DNA from: Micrasema longulum
Taxonomy: Eukaryota; Arthropoda; Insecta; Trichoptera; Brachycentridae
Assembly (NCBI GenBank): GCA_022494885.1
Contig: JAGVSM010001398.1
Span: forward strand, 1-64,000
Length of the DNA stretch: 64,000 bases
Reading direction: 5' to 3'
The notes under the pieces: generated by a model
What the model was told of the DNA's origin: nothing
The model's database searches: none
What the model saw: the letters and a program-made list of their open reading frames with translations, nothing else
Shown: piece after piece, positions 30,360-41,334 of the stretch
How positions within the stretch are numbered: position 1 is the first letter of the stretch
Layout of the letters: the number at the start of each line of letters is the position of its first letter
Program-made: the position numbers and the translations under genes

Positions 30360-30915
30360 AATAGAGTCATAACTATTTTTATTAATAAATTTCAAAAATG
30401 GTACATGTTTATTTTTATTCTATACAAATCTACTTTTATACATCTGGTAAATGTTATAACTATAACTCGCCAAAAAAAGAGACTAACTCTTGTGCTTGGA
30501 GAGTGACTTACACTGTTATAGTTGTTTAGTTATTAGAGTTTATATAATTTTGAATATACGAGTACATGAGAAAAAAAAACTAAAACATTAAATAAAGAAA
30601 AACAGAAAATAATAATACATTCATACTAATTAAAATTTAATGCAGTTTTTACACTAGTTCAAAAAATCTCTTTTGATATACTTTGAATTTATTTATAGAT
30701 ATATTAGTTTTTTTTTTTTTCTATTAATATTTTGTATATTGTGTTAATTATTTTGTATATCGTTTAATATGTTGATATGTGTTTTTGTTTAATACATAGA
30801 AGAGTCCCGACTTAACACGGAATTTTCTACCAAGTCAGGACATGAAAAAATTATAATTGTGCTCTATGACAAAATTGTGTATTTTGTGCATTAAATAAAA
30901 GAAGTAAAATAAAAT
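30360..30915. repeat. LINE 3' UTR fragments, two families
   Basis: 30370-30560 (minus) carries CTCGCCAAAAAAAGAGACTA, related to 9.1 kb. 30785-30915 (plus) has AGAGTCCCGACTTAACACGG and AATTTTCTACCAAGTCAGGA with tail TGCATTAAATAAAAGAAG. No coding sequence in either. Confidence 0.5.
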
Positions 30916-30934
30916 AAATAGTTTTTATAATAAA

Positions 30935-31205
30935 ATAAATAAAACAACTTTGTTTTTAACCGCTAATTTTAGTCCTTTCTTGTCTAGTTTTGAAAGTATT
31001 CATCTCAAATTACTACTCTTTTAGGGAAAAAAAATACTTTGTTTATTAGCTCCACGTGTAGTATTTAGTAAACACGGATAAACTAAAATAGGAATTAATT
31101 CATTAGTTACGTAAACCTTGATGAAGAAGCCTGTTTGCTTTGAAACCGGTCGGTGAAAAAAAAAGGTAATGGTTAAAAACAAAGTCGTTTTATTAATTTT
31201 ATTAT
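30935..31205 (+). ncRNA. Hammerhead-like motif in a Penelope-like relic
   Basis: ACC (31115-31117), TTGATGA, A, GAAGC...GCTTT, GAAAC, CG, GTC (to 31151), GGT. Stem I ACC/GGT, five-pair stem II with a wobble and minimal stem III are all present. The core differs from consensus by one base (U for the first C). Element ends AAAACAACTTTGTTTTTAAC and GTTAAAAACAAAGTCGTTTT are inverted. Confidence 0.58.
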
Positions 31206-31379
31206 ATTGTGGGATTTTCTTTAGTGGGAAGGATTTGAGTAGGAAACTCCTTGATGATTTTCCGAATGCTTGAGTTTACTGTTTACCATATTGATGTGAT
31301 ATGTTTTTAAAAATATTTTTTTTGTTTATAATCCTATATTTGTGGTGATATACTCATATGTCTTTGTTATATAATTGCT

Positions 31380-31485
31380 CGTCCCTTCTCAATACAGGAC
31401 TTTTAGTCCCATGGAGTTCGGACTTATTGTCTAAAATAATGTGCAATAAGCTTATGTTTGTAAATAAATAAATAAATGAATAACC
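31380..31485 (+). repeat. LINE 3' UTR end
   Basis: AGTCCCATGGAGTTCGGACT, ATAATGTGCAATAAGCTTAT and tail GTAAATAAATAAATAAATGA. Confidence 0.5.
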
Positions 31486-31489
31486 ACAA

Positions 31490-32395
31490 ACTTAGTGCTT
31501 CAAATATAAACATTAATATTATTTATGTTTGCGCTATTATTGTTTTGTGTATTCAGAATGTAGTATGTGGAGTGTGGTATGTGAAATATGGCGTGTGAAA
31601 TGTGACCACCCACCCACCAAGCAGGGCAGCTTACCGAAGAGAATTAGTAACGTGACACGAAGAGTAATTGTTTAAATTAGTGATTGTAAAACAATACATA
31701 AGAATATCAAAATAAAAAAAAATTAGCCCAATTTGTTAGTCTAAAACAAATAAATATAAAAAACCAATTGAGTTCCTCATTTTTAAGCATGAGAGTTTTT
31801 TTTACTCTGCGTGCTTTATTATTATTTAAAAAAAATATTATGACTCTATTATATCGGATGTGCGATATATATAATATCACAAGTGAAGTCGATAGCTCCC
31901 CGGTCATTTTAATTTCAACTAATTTAAAACTTCGCTTCATACAAGATCGATCAATTATTGTGTCAGCAGAAGATAGTACCGATACATTGTCTATAAACGT
32001 TTTGCGACACGCTTTTTGTTTTTATTTTAATGAGAACCTGGAGGCCGTCGGGTTTTAAACTATGCATTTGAAATCGTTGTCAAATAAACAGTAAACCTAT
32101 ATTTGAAGAACCCCTTTGGCAGGGGACGCGAAAACTAACATTTTGGGCATAAATAAATTAATGCATTCTTAATTAATTTATGCACGCTCAATACGATGAA
32201 AATAAATTGCTTGAAAATGGCAAAACCATTGTGATTAATATGTTAAACTGTGCAATAATAAAGTCGAATGAGGACGCTCATTAAAAAAAACTTAGTAATA
32301 ACAGCATTCTACTTTAATTAGTATAACTGTTCTATTATTTTATGTTTTTTATTCTCGTGTACTCGTATATTCGAAATAATATAACTTCAAATTAC
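31490..32395. other. Unassigned DNA with a 96-codon frame
   Basis: The plus frame 31768-32058 (ends EDSTDTLSINVLRHAFCFYF...) and a minus frame overlapping it match no family I know. Surroundings are AT-rich. Confidence 0.3.
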
Positions 32396-32399
32396 TAAA

Positions 32400-32945
32400 T
32401 AACTTTGACATTGTGAGCCACTCTCCAAGCACAAGAGCTTGTCTCCTTTTTGGAAAGTGACAGTTTTAGTATTAACTCAATATATTTATTTATTTATTTA
32501 TACTTTTACATTGTTTGTATTCTTTTTTTATACAGAATAATGTTCCCTTACTGGGGTGTCCCGTACCGAGGGAAACATTTTACAAAATGTGAAACATGCC
32601 TTAAATTAGTTATTTCACAAAGTTAACATAACAATAATAAAAAAACGTAATTTATCTTATTAACCTAATTATCATTGACATATAAACTAAAACAATCATA
32701 AAAAACATACACTTTAACCGAGTAGCAAGCCAATCCTCTTTGTCCGAAGGTTGTATTATTTTTTTTGCAGCATTAGGGTGGAGTATCTAGTAACTCTTGT
32801 ATTTGTAACGGAAGGTAGAGAATAATGTTTGCGTGCGTATAGTAACAGAGCTTTTACATGTTGTTTTATAGATTTTACATTAAGATTTTCGAATATACCG
32901 AGGGAGCTAGTTCTGATTGGGACTCTTAAGCTAATTTTTATTTAA
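32400..32945 (-). pseudogene. LINE C-terminal fragment and 3' UTR
   Basis: Minus strand near 32940 reads LRVPIRTSSLGIFENLNVKS, IKQHVKALLLYARKHYSLPS, VTNTRVTRYSTLMLQKK, resembling the basic TR-rich end of LINE ORF2 proteins. The 3' UTR GGTACGGGACACCCCAGTAA and tail TAAATAAATAAATA follow. A related fragment occurs at 47.56-47.65 kb. 32405-32460 also carries the CTCCAAGCACAAGAG word of the 9.1/30.4 kb tails. Confidence 0.55.
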
Positions 32946-33454
32946 GCTTTTTGTGCAATTATTATATATAAAAGTAATATTATGTAGATATATAAAAGTA
33001 ATATTATTAATTAAAAAAAGTGTTTTTTTGTAAATAAAAAATTCGGCTATTTTTTTTTTCGCCTAGTATCGGCACAGCAGCTGATGGTACCACGACAGAA
33101 AAACTACTATGGTGACAGAACAATGGGTAGTGTAGTACCAAAACTGTACAATTTAATACCAGCTAAAAATCGTGAAGAAAAAACTCTAATTTTATTTTTT
33201 TAAATAGTCAAAAAAATATTAAACAGCAAGTGAAACTTAAGTGTATAAATATATTTTATTCTTCAATTATTATTAAACTATGTACTTACTTAAAAAAAAA
33301 TTAAAAAATGTAATGTAACCCGCAGACGAGCTTCGGCTTTGCGGGAACAAAAATACAATTATGTATGTTACTTATTTGTAAAAATGAATAAAACTTAAAA
33401 AAAGTAATTGATTCCGAAAAATCCTTTTCCATCTGTTGAATTTTGAGTTGACGA

Positions 33455-33695
33455 AACGTGCATGTTTCAGCATGGGCAGAAGGGTAAATGTTACACAGTG
33501 TGTAAATTGGCCATTTAAACCAGCCAGTGACAGGTCGTAAGCCCTGTAAATGTCTGCACTTCCATATTCTCAGAATTGTATTTCCTCCATTTTGCAACAA
33601 ATTTAGACCCAAATGATTCCCTAGGGGGAAAATCCAGCCTGCCTACAAATATTTGGACATACTCAAAACATTGTTGGATTAGTAAATATGTACGG
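33455..33695 (-). repeat. Foldback-A arm with outer block
   Basis: GGGTAAATGTTACACAGTGT, GGCCATTTAAACCAGCCAGT, TCGTAAGCCCTGTAAATG, then TTCCCTAGGGGGAAAATCC and ACATACTCAAAACATTGTTG. The AATGTATTGCAACAA part is decayed. Confidence 0.75.
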
Positions 33696-33699
33696 TTAT

Positions 33700-34150
33700 C
33701 GAATATCTGTGACAAAATTAAAACGCAAAACGATATTTTACGTTACGACTTTTTGTATTAGCAAGGCAGTGTGGTTATACCTATCAGCTCTCCGCCATTT
33801 TCTAGTTAGCTAGTTATTTATATTTTAATACATACTTTAGTGATCTCACTGGCCGTGACAGCTACTCCACTTGGGAAAGTGCATTTATCTTTTTGCCGTA
33901 ATGGGACCGCGTTTTGCGCATACCACCCAACCCACAAATATGCAAGCTGAGATAATTGCATTTGAAGGTTTTCTGGAATTCAAAACAATATAGCCCCATC
34001 CTGTTAAATGATAGAAGTTATAGTCCTTAAAATGTAACATGATTAGAATGACAGTGGTCAGAAAAAGTGACGACATAACTTTGTAGTAACGTCAAAAGAG
34101 TTATTGATATTGACACACAAAAAACCATTTGTATCTGGCGTGTCAATTTA
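33700..34150. other. Unassigned DNA
   Basis: No gene, repeat match or RNA signature recognised. Confidence 0.3.
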
Positions 34151-34159
34151 TTTTTTATT

Positions 34160-34345
34160 ACAATAAAAGAGAACCCTTTTAATACCCCTTCACCGCTCTA
34201 ATTTTCTTGTCTGTTTCTCAGTAAATTATAAGATTCTGCTTAATTACCTAGAATATGTCCATGTACTTGTAATTTTCTCAAACTGAACGGTTTGGGTAGG
34301 TAGGGAAAAAATTGCCTTAAGGCAATATGCCCGCCCTTTTATGTA
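34160..34345 (+). mobile_element. LINE-B copy 5 (3' UTR)
   Basis: GAACGGTTTGGGTAGGTAGG, CTTAAGGCAATATGCCCGCC and ATGTATATTAATATT. It retains a trace of the ORF2 end (AGAGAACCCTTTTAATACCC). Confidence 0.82.
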
Positions 34346-34354
34346 TATTAATAT

Positions 34355-34750
34355 TATTTTATTTTATTTGGGAAATCAACAATTCTACAAACATATTTAT
34401 AGTTAACAAACAGATATAGTGTATAAACTCAAAACTAATAACAGATTTCCACAAAGTATACAAAGTTAGTAAAGAAAATATATTACATATCAAATAAATA
34501 CATATAAAAATGTTATTTTCATGTACTCAATAATCAAAGATTTTTTAAATATTTATTTTATGAACATTAAGTTACTGTAAATTGGGCGGGATTAGGACAA
34601 GAATGCCTGAAGAGAGGATAAGGAGGGGAAGGGAGATGTACATATTTATTATTATAATGTCTACCAAGTTACATAATGCATTCTTAGTGTAAATTTTAAA
34701 TCTGACAGAGTGATGTTTGTGTAATCTATATATAAATTGTATAGGTGTAT
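34355..34750 (-). mobile_element. LINE 3' UTR, inverted mate of 40.56-40.98 kb
   Basis: ATTTTATTTTATTTGGGAAA at the left and AAGAATGCCTGAAGAGAGGA, ACCAAGTTACATAATGCATT to the right. The reverse complement is found at 40565-40975 with high identity. Confidence 0.75.
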
Positions 34751-35054
34751 AAAGTGTCAAATTAATAATTGAGTGATTTTTTAAATTTCTGTTTGTTATT
34801 ATAGTATGCAGGAAATATAAAACACAATATATTTATACTATAAAAATCACCAAAATCTTTTTCTTTTGGGTTGAATTGTTTCTGCAATATTTTTATGTGT
34901 GAAAATAATTTTAACGTGAAAAATGCTAACAGCAGAGCTGTCTACCGAAATAAATGTTTCTTTCAAACATATTTTTTAAATATATTTATTGATTGTGTAA
35001 AATAGGTGCTTAGGTTTTTACGGCCACTTATCAATATGTATATTTTTCGGGTGA

Positions 35055-35270
35055 TCCCGTGAAGGTTGGATTCGTTCCGACGTTTCGGCTACCATCGCAA
35101 GAGCCATCTTGAGGGTAAACTGCCTACTAGTATTTTTTACCATGTGGCAGTAGGCTCATTCCGTGTCATTTTTGTAGTGTGTAGTGCCGGAAACCATGTT
35201 GAGTTTAATTTCAGCCCTGAAGATGGCTCCTGCAATGGTAGCCAAAACGTCGAAACGAATCCAACTTACA
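35055..35270. ncRNA. Inverted pair of hammerhead-like motifs
   Basis: Plus: CTGAAGA (35217-35223), T, GGCT...AGCC, AAAAC, GTC (to 35251). Minus: CTCAAGA (35113-35107), T, GGCT...AGCC, GAAAC, GTC (35079). Each copy carries one core mutation at a different position, so the ancestor had the consensus. The flanking GGTTGGATTCGTTCCGACG / CGTCGAAACGAATCCAAC are inverted. Confidence 0.58.
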
Positions 35271-35289
35271 CGGAATCAACCATAAAATA

Positions 35290-35730
35290 TGCATATTTAT
35301 TGGATTAGAAAATAATTCTCTAAAAAATATTGTGTTGATCTTTTGGGTTGGTTATCTTCGGCAAATTAAAAATTCACTATTATGAAGTAGCAATTATCAA
35401 AAAGTCAAATTTTACAAATTGTGGGTTGGAAGGTTTCTCCATAAATAGTCGAATGTATTCATCCACATTTCTCTCGCGGTCATGTCACGTGTGTTCCCTC
35501 GACTGAGACAAGTTAGTATTAGACATGTTTTTTTCAAACAACCTATGTGTCAAAACCTCTTAAGTCTTAAATTTCAACGGATTTAAGAAGTGTTCAGAAA
35601 TGCGAATCAAAAATGGTCTGTGTTTCAAACGTGATGCATCGCGACGTTTCTACTTTAATTAAATTATTCGCCAACTCCTGCATTAATACAAAAAGAAAAT
35701 ATCCCAAATAATATAACAATTGTAAAGCTA
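35290..35730. other. Unassigned DNA
   Basis: No recognised feature. A CACGTG palindrome lies near 35487, which is too short to interpret. Confidence 0.3.
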
Positions 35731-35734
35731 CAAT

Positions 35735-35970
35735 ATTAAAGTTTGTCCAAATGTTCGCAGACAAAAGACTGGATTTCACCCCCTCGGGTGTCCTAAAGAT
35801 TAACAAATTACAATAGGGATGGTGAATACCTTAAATAAGGGAATATGGAAGTCTAGGCATTTACAGGGCTTATGACCTGTCATTGGCTGGTTTAAGTGGC
35901 CACATTACACACTGTGTAACATTCACCATTTTGCCTATGTTTAAACATCCATAGTTCTTCATTCTTCCAT
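35735..35970 (+). repeat. Foldback-A arm with outer block
   Basis: AAGTTTGTCCAAATGTTCGC, CCCTCGGGTGTCC, GTCTAGGCATTTACAGGGCT, GGCTGGTTTAAGTGGCCACA and ATTCACCATTTTGCCTATG. Confidence 0.78.
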
Positions 35971-36034
35971 TTTTTTGACTCGACAGCTGCTCGCAGAAAA
36001 AAACTTCGAATAACAAAATCGAGTGGAGATAAGT

Positions 36035-36250
36035 CCGCCTCGTTCTGAAGCATTCGGTACGTTCGCATACCATACTTGAGGTCCAGGGTTCGATTCCTAG
36101 CAGGGTGGACGTGAAACTTTGATTTAAATGGTGGTTTTAACTGCAATTTATTATTATTCCAATACTGGGACCTGAAGCGTAAGTCTGATAACCTTACCTT
36201 CATGTAACAGATGATCAAGATACGCTGCATTTGGTTTACAAATGCAGCAC
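36035..36250 (+). mobile_element. SINE-1, diverged copy
   Basis: Damaged head (ACGTTCGCATACCATACTTG), B-box AGGGTTCGATTCC, then GACCTGAAGCGTAAGTCTGA and ATCAAGATACGCTGCATTTG. Confidence 0.75.
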
Positions 36251-36334
36251 CTCACTATGATGAGAAAAGTTGTTAAAATTGAAAGTTAGTTAAAAATTAA
36301 TTTTTAAAAACAAATAAAATTGAAATACATAGAA

Positions 36335-37285
36335 TGTCGTGTCGGGTTGTAATCCCGTAACTAGTGTCTCGGACTCAGGCTCAAGGGTCCGTGATTCGAA
36401 TTCCACTCTACCCCAACTTGATTCCCATTTTCTAATAGTGAGTAATTCTTGGTAACAAAGGTCTACAATGTATCTAAAGGAAGCGATTTGCTGATGAATG
36501 TCGATAAATCGAATGTGATGGTTTTTGAAAGAAATGATATTATGACTAAATGTGAAATCACTGAACGGAGTTATACTAAAACAAGTAGAGGAATTTGTGT
36601 ACCTGGTAAGTATGTTTACTAGGGATGGAATGACTTAGAAATATATTGAAAGGAGGTTAAGTGCCGGGAACAGAGTGAACGGTGCACTTAAATCAACCTT
36701 GGCAAATACATGTTTGTCGCAAGAGGCAAAATTGCAGTTTACAATAGAGTCCCGACCATGATGTATGGGAACAAAGTAGGGACTACTAAAAACAGTGATG
36801 AAAGTAAGCTGAATGCTGTCGAAATGCGATCTCTCAGGCGAATGTGTGGTAAAACTATGTACGGATAGATGCACAAATGTTGCGATCCGTACATTATGTA
36901 AGGCTAAGATAAGCTTTATCGTCAAAATCAAGAAAGAAGCTCTGCGCTGGTTTGGAATTTTGTTTTTTGCTGGTTTGGAATGGATAGCGAAAGAACGGCT
37001 AATTATATTTACAATGCGAATGTTGATGGATACAGAAATAGAGGAAGGCCGAGAAAGACATGTCAAAAGTCAGAATAATCGGCGCGCGTGCATGAGGAGA
37101 TGTATGAATGTAGAGGAAGCGAGATCTGTATGCAAAGATAGAGTGATGTGGCGTTCTATCTTTTCTGCCACCTTTACGGGGAAACGGCGTGATGGTTTGT
37201 TGAGTTATTTACAACTCGTTGAAAGTGGCCCTCAAAGTTAAATATTTGGGTAAATCATAGGAACGCAAACATTTCATTTGAAATG
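36335..37285 (+). mobile_element. SINE-2 split by an RTE LINE
   Basis: Head TCGGGTTGTAATCCCGTAAC ... GATTCGAATTCCACTC up to TGAGT at 36439-36443. The body resumes after TGAGT at 37201-37205 with TATTTACAACTCGTTGAAAG and ATATTTGGGTAAATCATAGG. The 5-bp repeat is the target duplication of the insert. Confidence 0.85.
36444..37200 (+). pseudogene. RTE-clade LINE C-terminus, inserted in SINE-2
   Basis: Reads LLMNVDKSNVMVFERNDIMT, then KVNGAL.. (frame-shifted), LNAVEMRSLRRMCG, KKEALRWFGILFFAGLEWIA, RGRPRKTCQKSE-like sequence, and NNRRACMRRCMNVEEARSVC, KDRVMWRSIFSA. This is the well-known RTE tail (MNV.KTKVMVFER, NAVEMRSLR, RWFGHLERM, RACMKRLMDV.EAR..CKDR). Multiple frames and stops show decay. No A-tail, as is common for RTE. 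Confidence 0.87.
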
Positions 37286-37289
37286 AATG

Positions 37290-37680
37290 TCAATGATTGT
37301 TAACTGTCACAGGGATCAACTTAGTCGGTCGAGTGTACGCAGTTGTTTGGTAGGTAGGGTACCATGTTTGCTTCTATTATTGCCGAGTAGGGATAGCAGA
37401 CCTCACAAGTCAATCAGAAAGCAATGTTGCAAGCCTTAAATAAGGCACATTTTTGACGTCGGCTTCGATTAATCTTGACCCATTTTCACAAGATGCCAAC
37501 CTTCCTAATTACTCTTATTCAAGCACCTACTTTACTACAACTCGCAAACAGGTATTTTTGTAATAATTCCCATAAAAATGTTAAATATTCGAGACTTGTA
37601 CCATAGTAATAAGCGCGGATGAGCGTGTTTTTAATAATACATAGGGTACATAAAACGACCGGAAAATTCAACTGACCAAT
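37290..37680. other. Unassigned DNA
   Basis: No gene or repeat recognised. Confidence 0.3.
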
Positions 37681-37683
37681 CCA

Positions 37684-38125
37684 ACCTTTTTATTTTATTT
37701 ATTTCGAATAAAAACAGATTGATCGCAATATGCGGATTATGTTTATATTTATGTATTTGATGGACTTATGCAGTCCATTCTAGCGATGGTAAATACAATT
37801 TTTTATAATAAATGCAGGCACTCATAAAATAAAATAGAATTTAATTAAATTAAAGCTAGGACAAAAACAAATTAAAATTACTACCTCAAGACAAGATCCG
37901 GCCTATCTTAGTGATTTTTTTAAATCTATAAAGGCTTACATTAAAAAAGTCCAGATCTTGTCTCGAGTTTACAACACGACACAATCGGGACATTGGTGCA
38001 TGCGAGCCATAGTTTGTGCTGTGTTGATCGAGGAACAGCACATTATTATTTCGCAACCGGATTGGAACATTGAATGCCACTTGTTCCTGTAACGATGCTA
38101 CATCTATTAAGCCGTTCAATTAATT
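37684..38125 (-). pseudogene. LINE ORF2 C-terminus with 3' UTR
   Basis: Minus 38119-37886: GLIDVASLQEQVAFNVPIRL, RNNNVLFLDQHSTNYGSHAP, MSRLCRVVNSRQDLDFFNVS, LYRFKK. Jockey-type end. Tail GAAATAAATAAAATAAAAAG near 37685. Paralogue of 16.49-16.77 kb. Confidence 0.8.
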
Positions 38126-38721
38126 AAACATAAATATGGAGTCAATGTTATTTCTACGTTTTTATAGACTTGAGATTTTTAACATGTTAAATACTTAGGA
38201 CTAACAATAGACAGACAATTAACATGGAAAATTCATATCAACAATTTAATTAGCAAAGTGGCGACATTATCGAGTCTTTTTTTAAAAATCAAAAACTTTG
38301 TTCCAAAAACGGAAAAAATTCTAATGTATGAAGCCTATGTAAAACTAAAATATGTTATACGCAACTATTATGGGGAGCAGGATATCAAAATGACATAAAC
38401 AGACTACAAAGACAACAAAATAAAATATTAAAGTTAGTATATGACCTTCTCTATTTAACTGCAACTAGAGAACTTTTTAAACAAACTAAGCAATTAAATA
38501 TAACTGAACTCTTTCAACTAGAATCATTAAAATTTATCCATAAATTAGCCACTAATGTAATTGTAGACGAAGAACTAAAACTAAAAAAAAATTGTAGTCA
38601 ACATGGACATAATACGAGAATATCAGACAAATACCATATACAACTTTCTAAAACAAGACAAGGACAATCAAGACTAATAAACCAGGGACTGATATTATAC
38701 AATAAACTACCAGACAAAACA

Positions 38722-39588
38722 TAAAGAGAGACATTTACCCAAGCGTCAACCACAACCATAATACAAGATACTCTAATAGGGATCTGATACTAAGTGAAGG
38801 GGTCAACACTGTTCTGGCATCGAGACAACACTATAACGTAGGCAAAAAGGTCCATAACTTTTGCCAGAATCGTGGAAAGACGGGAGTGTTGTCAAGTTAC
38901 GGAAGGTGTTGACCTCGCTCTTTCATGACATTGGTCGTAGGGAGTCAGAAAAGTTGATGCATGCCACGGATTAGAGAACCTTACTGGATGTCAAAAATAA
39001 AATATAAAAAATAAGGAATAATTTTAAAAAAAATATTTATAGATGACAACCATGAAGTTTCGCATAAATAAATTGTCTATGTTTTTATAAATGTATGTAT
39101 GTGTATGCGCATGGGTGTATGTACGTGTGCGTGTATGTACATGTGTATATATGTGTATATTTATATACATGTGTGTATATGTGTGTATGTCTGTATGTAT
39201 ATGAATCAAAATGTGTATCCAAATAAGTGTATATTTTGTTTGTCTGTGCTCTATATTAATTTGTTAAATATTATAATATATAAAAATGTAATTGCCTAGC
39301 TTGGAACGGGGTATGTACCCTTGTTAGCTGGGCAAAGTGAATATGGAATTGTATATACATGTGTGTATATGTGTGTATGTCTGTATGTATATGAATCAAA
39401 ATGTGTATCCGAATAAGTGTATATTTTGTTTGTCTGTGCTCTATATTAATTTGTTAAATATTATAATATATAAAAATGTAATTGCCTAGCTTGGAACGGG
39501 GTATGTACCCTTGTTAGCTGGGCAAAGTGAATATGGAATTGTATTTTGATAAAGAGTGTGAATAAATAAATAAATAAATAAAAACTAA
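38722..39588 (+). mobile_element. Inserted LINE 3' end with duplicated UTR
   Basis: Left junction after GACAAAAC, right junction after AATAAAAAC, suggesting a short AAAAC target repeat. Contains a TG-rich stretch, a 190-bp tandem duplication and a tail GTGAATAAATAAATAAATAA. No identifiable protein motif in the 5' part. Confidence 0.65.
39162..39541 (+). repeat. 190-bp tandem duplication
   Basis: 39162-39351 and 39352-39541 are the same 190-base unit with a single difference noticed (ATCCAAATAAG versus ATCCGAATAAG). The unit includes GCCTAGCTTGGAACGGGGTA and TGTTAGCTGGGCAAAGTGAA. Confidence 0.92.
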
Positions 39589-39739
39589 ACAAAAGACTCA
39601 GACAAACTTTACAAAAGATGTAAAAAATATTATTTTGAACAACAGAGTATAAATGAAAAATGTATATATTATTTTATGTAAAATGAATGTTATAATCCGT
39701 AAGGGTTTATAAATAAATTTTCAAATAAAAAAAAATAAA

Positions 39740-39895
39740 AAAAAACATTGACTCTATTTCTCCGTAAATGTAGTCTCCCCTTTCGAGGCCAATCATCCAT
39801 GCTACTTTTCTTAGCAAACGATGTTGCACCGATTCGATATGATTTATCCGGCCTACATAGACGGGAGACCAAATCACGAATGCATAAAAATGAAT
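39740..39895 (-). pseudogene. Jockey-like LINE RT fragment
   Basis: Minus reading FYAFVIWSPVYVGRINHIES, VQHRLLRKVAWMIGLERGDY, IYGEIESM. This is the LEYA.VIWSP....I..IE.VQ..FLR block. Truncated at both ends. Confidence 0.75.
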
Positions 39896-40059
39896 ATTTT
39901 ATTATATTTACTACAATGACTTACCTTACTACTTTAATAATTATACTGGAGACAAATTAAAAATTAACTTTTAAAATCACATCATGACTACACTAACCAG
40001 ACGAGACATTATATGACTTGACCTTATAATATGTTTATGTAACCCTAACGGGTTTTTAA

Positions 40060-40555
40060 AATTATGAATAAATGAAAATTATCATAGATGTGTGAACTGG
40101 CTGATTGTCACAACAATTGATAACATAACTCGCGATTCTAATATCTAGATTTCACTATATTTATCGTCATTTTGATCCGGGTCTTAATAATGAAATTAAA
40201 CGAAAACAGAAATTTTCTTGTCGGCAGTTTTTCGTCTTTCGTCTTTCGTTTTTCGTCGTGTTTTATCCAGCACGTTGTTATACTCGTATTTTTGTGTATG
40301 ACTGGTATGTGTTTTCATTAGCAAAGCTTGGCGCTGTGTTTATACGCCAATAAAGTCACTATTGCGTTTTGAAATTGCTGAATTTATCCAAAACGGCGAT
40401 GTTAATCCTTAAATAAAAAAGTTTTCCGTCGGCTTCGTTTTTTTGTCAAAAATGACGAACAGAAAATGTCGTTTTAAGTCAGAAAGTATTGTAGTGTACC
40501 AATAAGTAAAACGTCGTATGTTAAAAATGCTTTTTTCGTAGGACATTTTCAGTGT
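40060..40555. other. Unassigned DNA with TTTCGTC short repeat
   Basis: A TTTCGTC-type simple repeat lies at 40226-40258. Otherwise nothing recognised. 39960-40055 is a LINE-like tail (ACCCTAACGGGTTTTTAAAA). Confidence 0.35.
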
Positions 40556-40559
40556 ACAA

Positions 40560-40985
40560 TACAAAATTTAAAGACATAGATTACACAAACATCACTCTAT
40601 AATCACACCTTAAAATTTACACTAAAAATCCATTATGTAACTTGGTAGACATTATAATAATAAATATGTACATCTCCCTTCCCCTCCTTATCCTCTCTTC
40701 AAGCATTCTTGTCCTAATCCCGCTCAATTTACAATAACTTACTGTTCTTAAAATTAAAAAAAAAAGTCCTTTTATTATTGAGAAATATTTACGAGTACAC
40801 GAAAATAACATTTTTATATGTATTTATTTAATATGTAATATATTTTCTTTACTAACTTTGCGTACTTTGTGGAAATCTGTTATTAGTTCTGAGTTTTCAC
40901 ACTATATCTGTTTGTTTACTATAAATATGTATGTAGAACTGTTGATTTCCCAAATAAAATAAAATAAATAAATAAATACAGTAGA
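40560..40985 (+). mobile_element. LINE 3' UTR, inverted mate of 34.36-34.75 kb
   Basis: CCATTATGTAACTTGGTAGA, TATCCTCTCTTCAAGCATTC, TCACACTATATCTGTTTGTT and tail ATTTCCCAAATAAAATAAAA. Confidence 0.75.
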
Positions 40986-40999
40986 CTTGGTAGTGAACA

Positions 41000-41215
41000 G
41001 ACCCAAGTATACTTTAGTGATTAAGATTTAAAATATAGTTGATCAAACCAACCGGTCCAATAAGAAGCATTAAAATTGAAAAGTATTTTCAGGCGTTTCA
41101 TTGCCTAGTTATGTACGTGAAATATTTCAGTCGGGTGAATCTTACCCCCATCAACAAAGGTTATTTAATTTCACAAAAATCAACAAACATGATGCTATTG
41201 TTTTAACGATATTAT
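41000..41215 (-). repeat. Decayed Foldback-A inner part
   Basis: TTTTCAGGCGTTTCATTGCC, GTGAAATATTTCAGTCGGGT and AATCTTACCCCCATCAACAA match the centre of the complete copies. Confidence 0.6.
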
Positions 41216-41334
41216 TACCAACAATTATGTTTTTTTTTTTTGTAATTCTTTAATGTATTTAATTAATAAATAGGTTTTAAGTTTTTTTGATAACTGTATA
41301 TGTTAGATTTTTTTTTTTTTAATTCTTGTTATAC

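Larger units (their letters stand above)
38180..39735 (+). pseudogene. LINE RT C-terminus split by another LINE
   Basis: 38187-38722 reads VKYLGLTIDRQLTWKIHINN, LISKVATLSSLFLKIKNFVP, a shift near 38345, NDINRLQRQQNKILKLVYDL and HGHNTRISDKYHIQLSKTRQ, ILYNKLPDKT. The homologous minus-strand copy at 59.22-59.42 kb continues directly from LPDKP into AAAACGAGACTCAAGACAAC. Here that sequence (CAAAAGACTCAGACAAAC) is found only at 39590. So 38722-39588 is an insertion. The 3' UTR runs to 39735. Confidence 0.78.

Noticed and set aside
39024..39299. Overlapping small frames on both strands in TG-rich DNA
   Set aside because: They are translations of a TG/TATG microsatellite and its flank inside a LINE 3' UTR.
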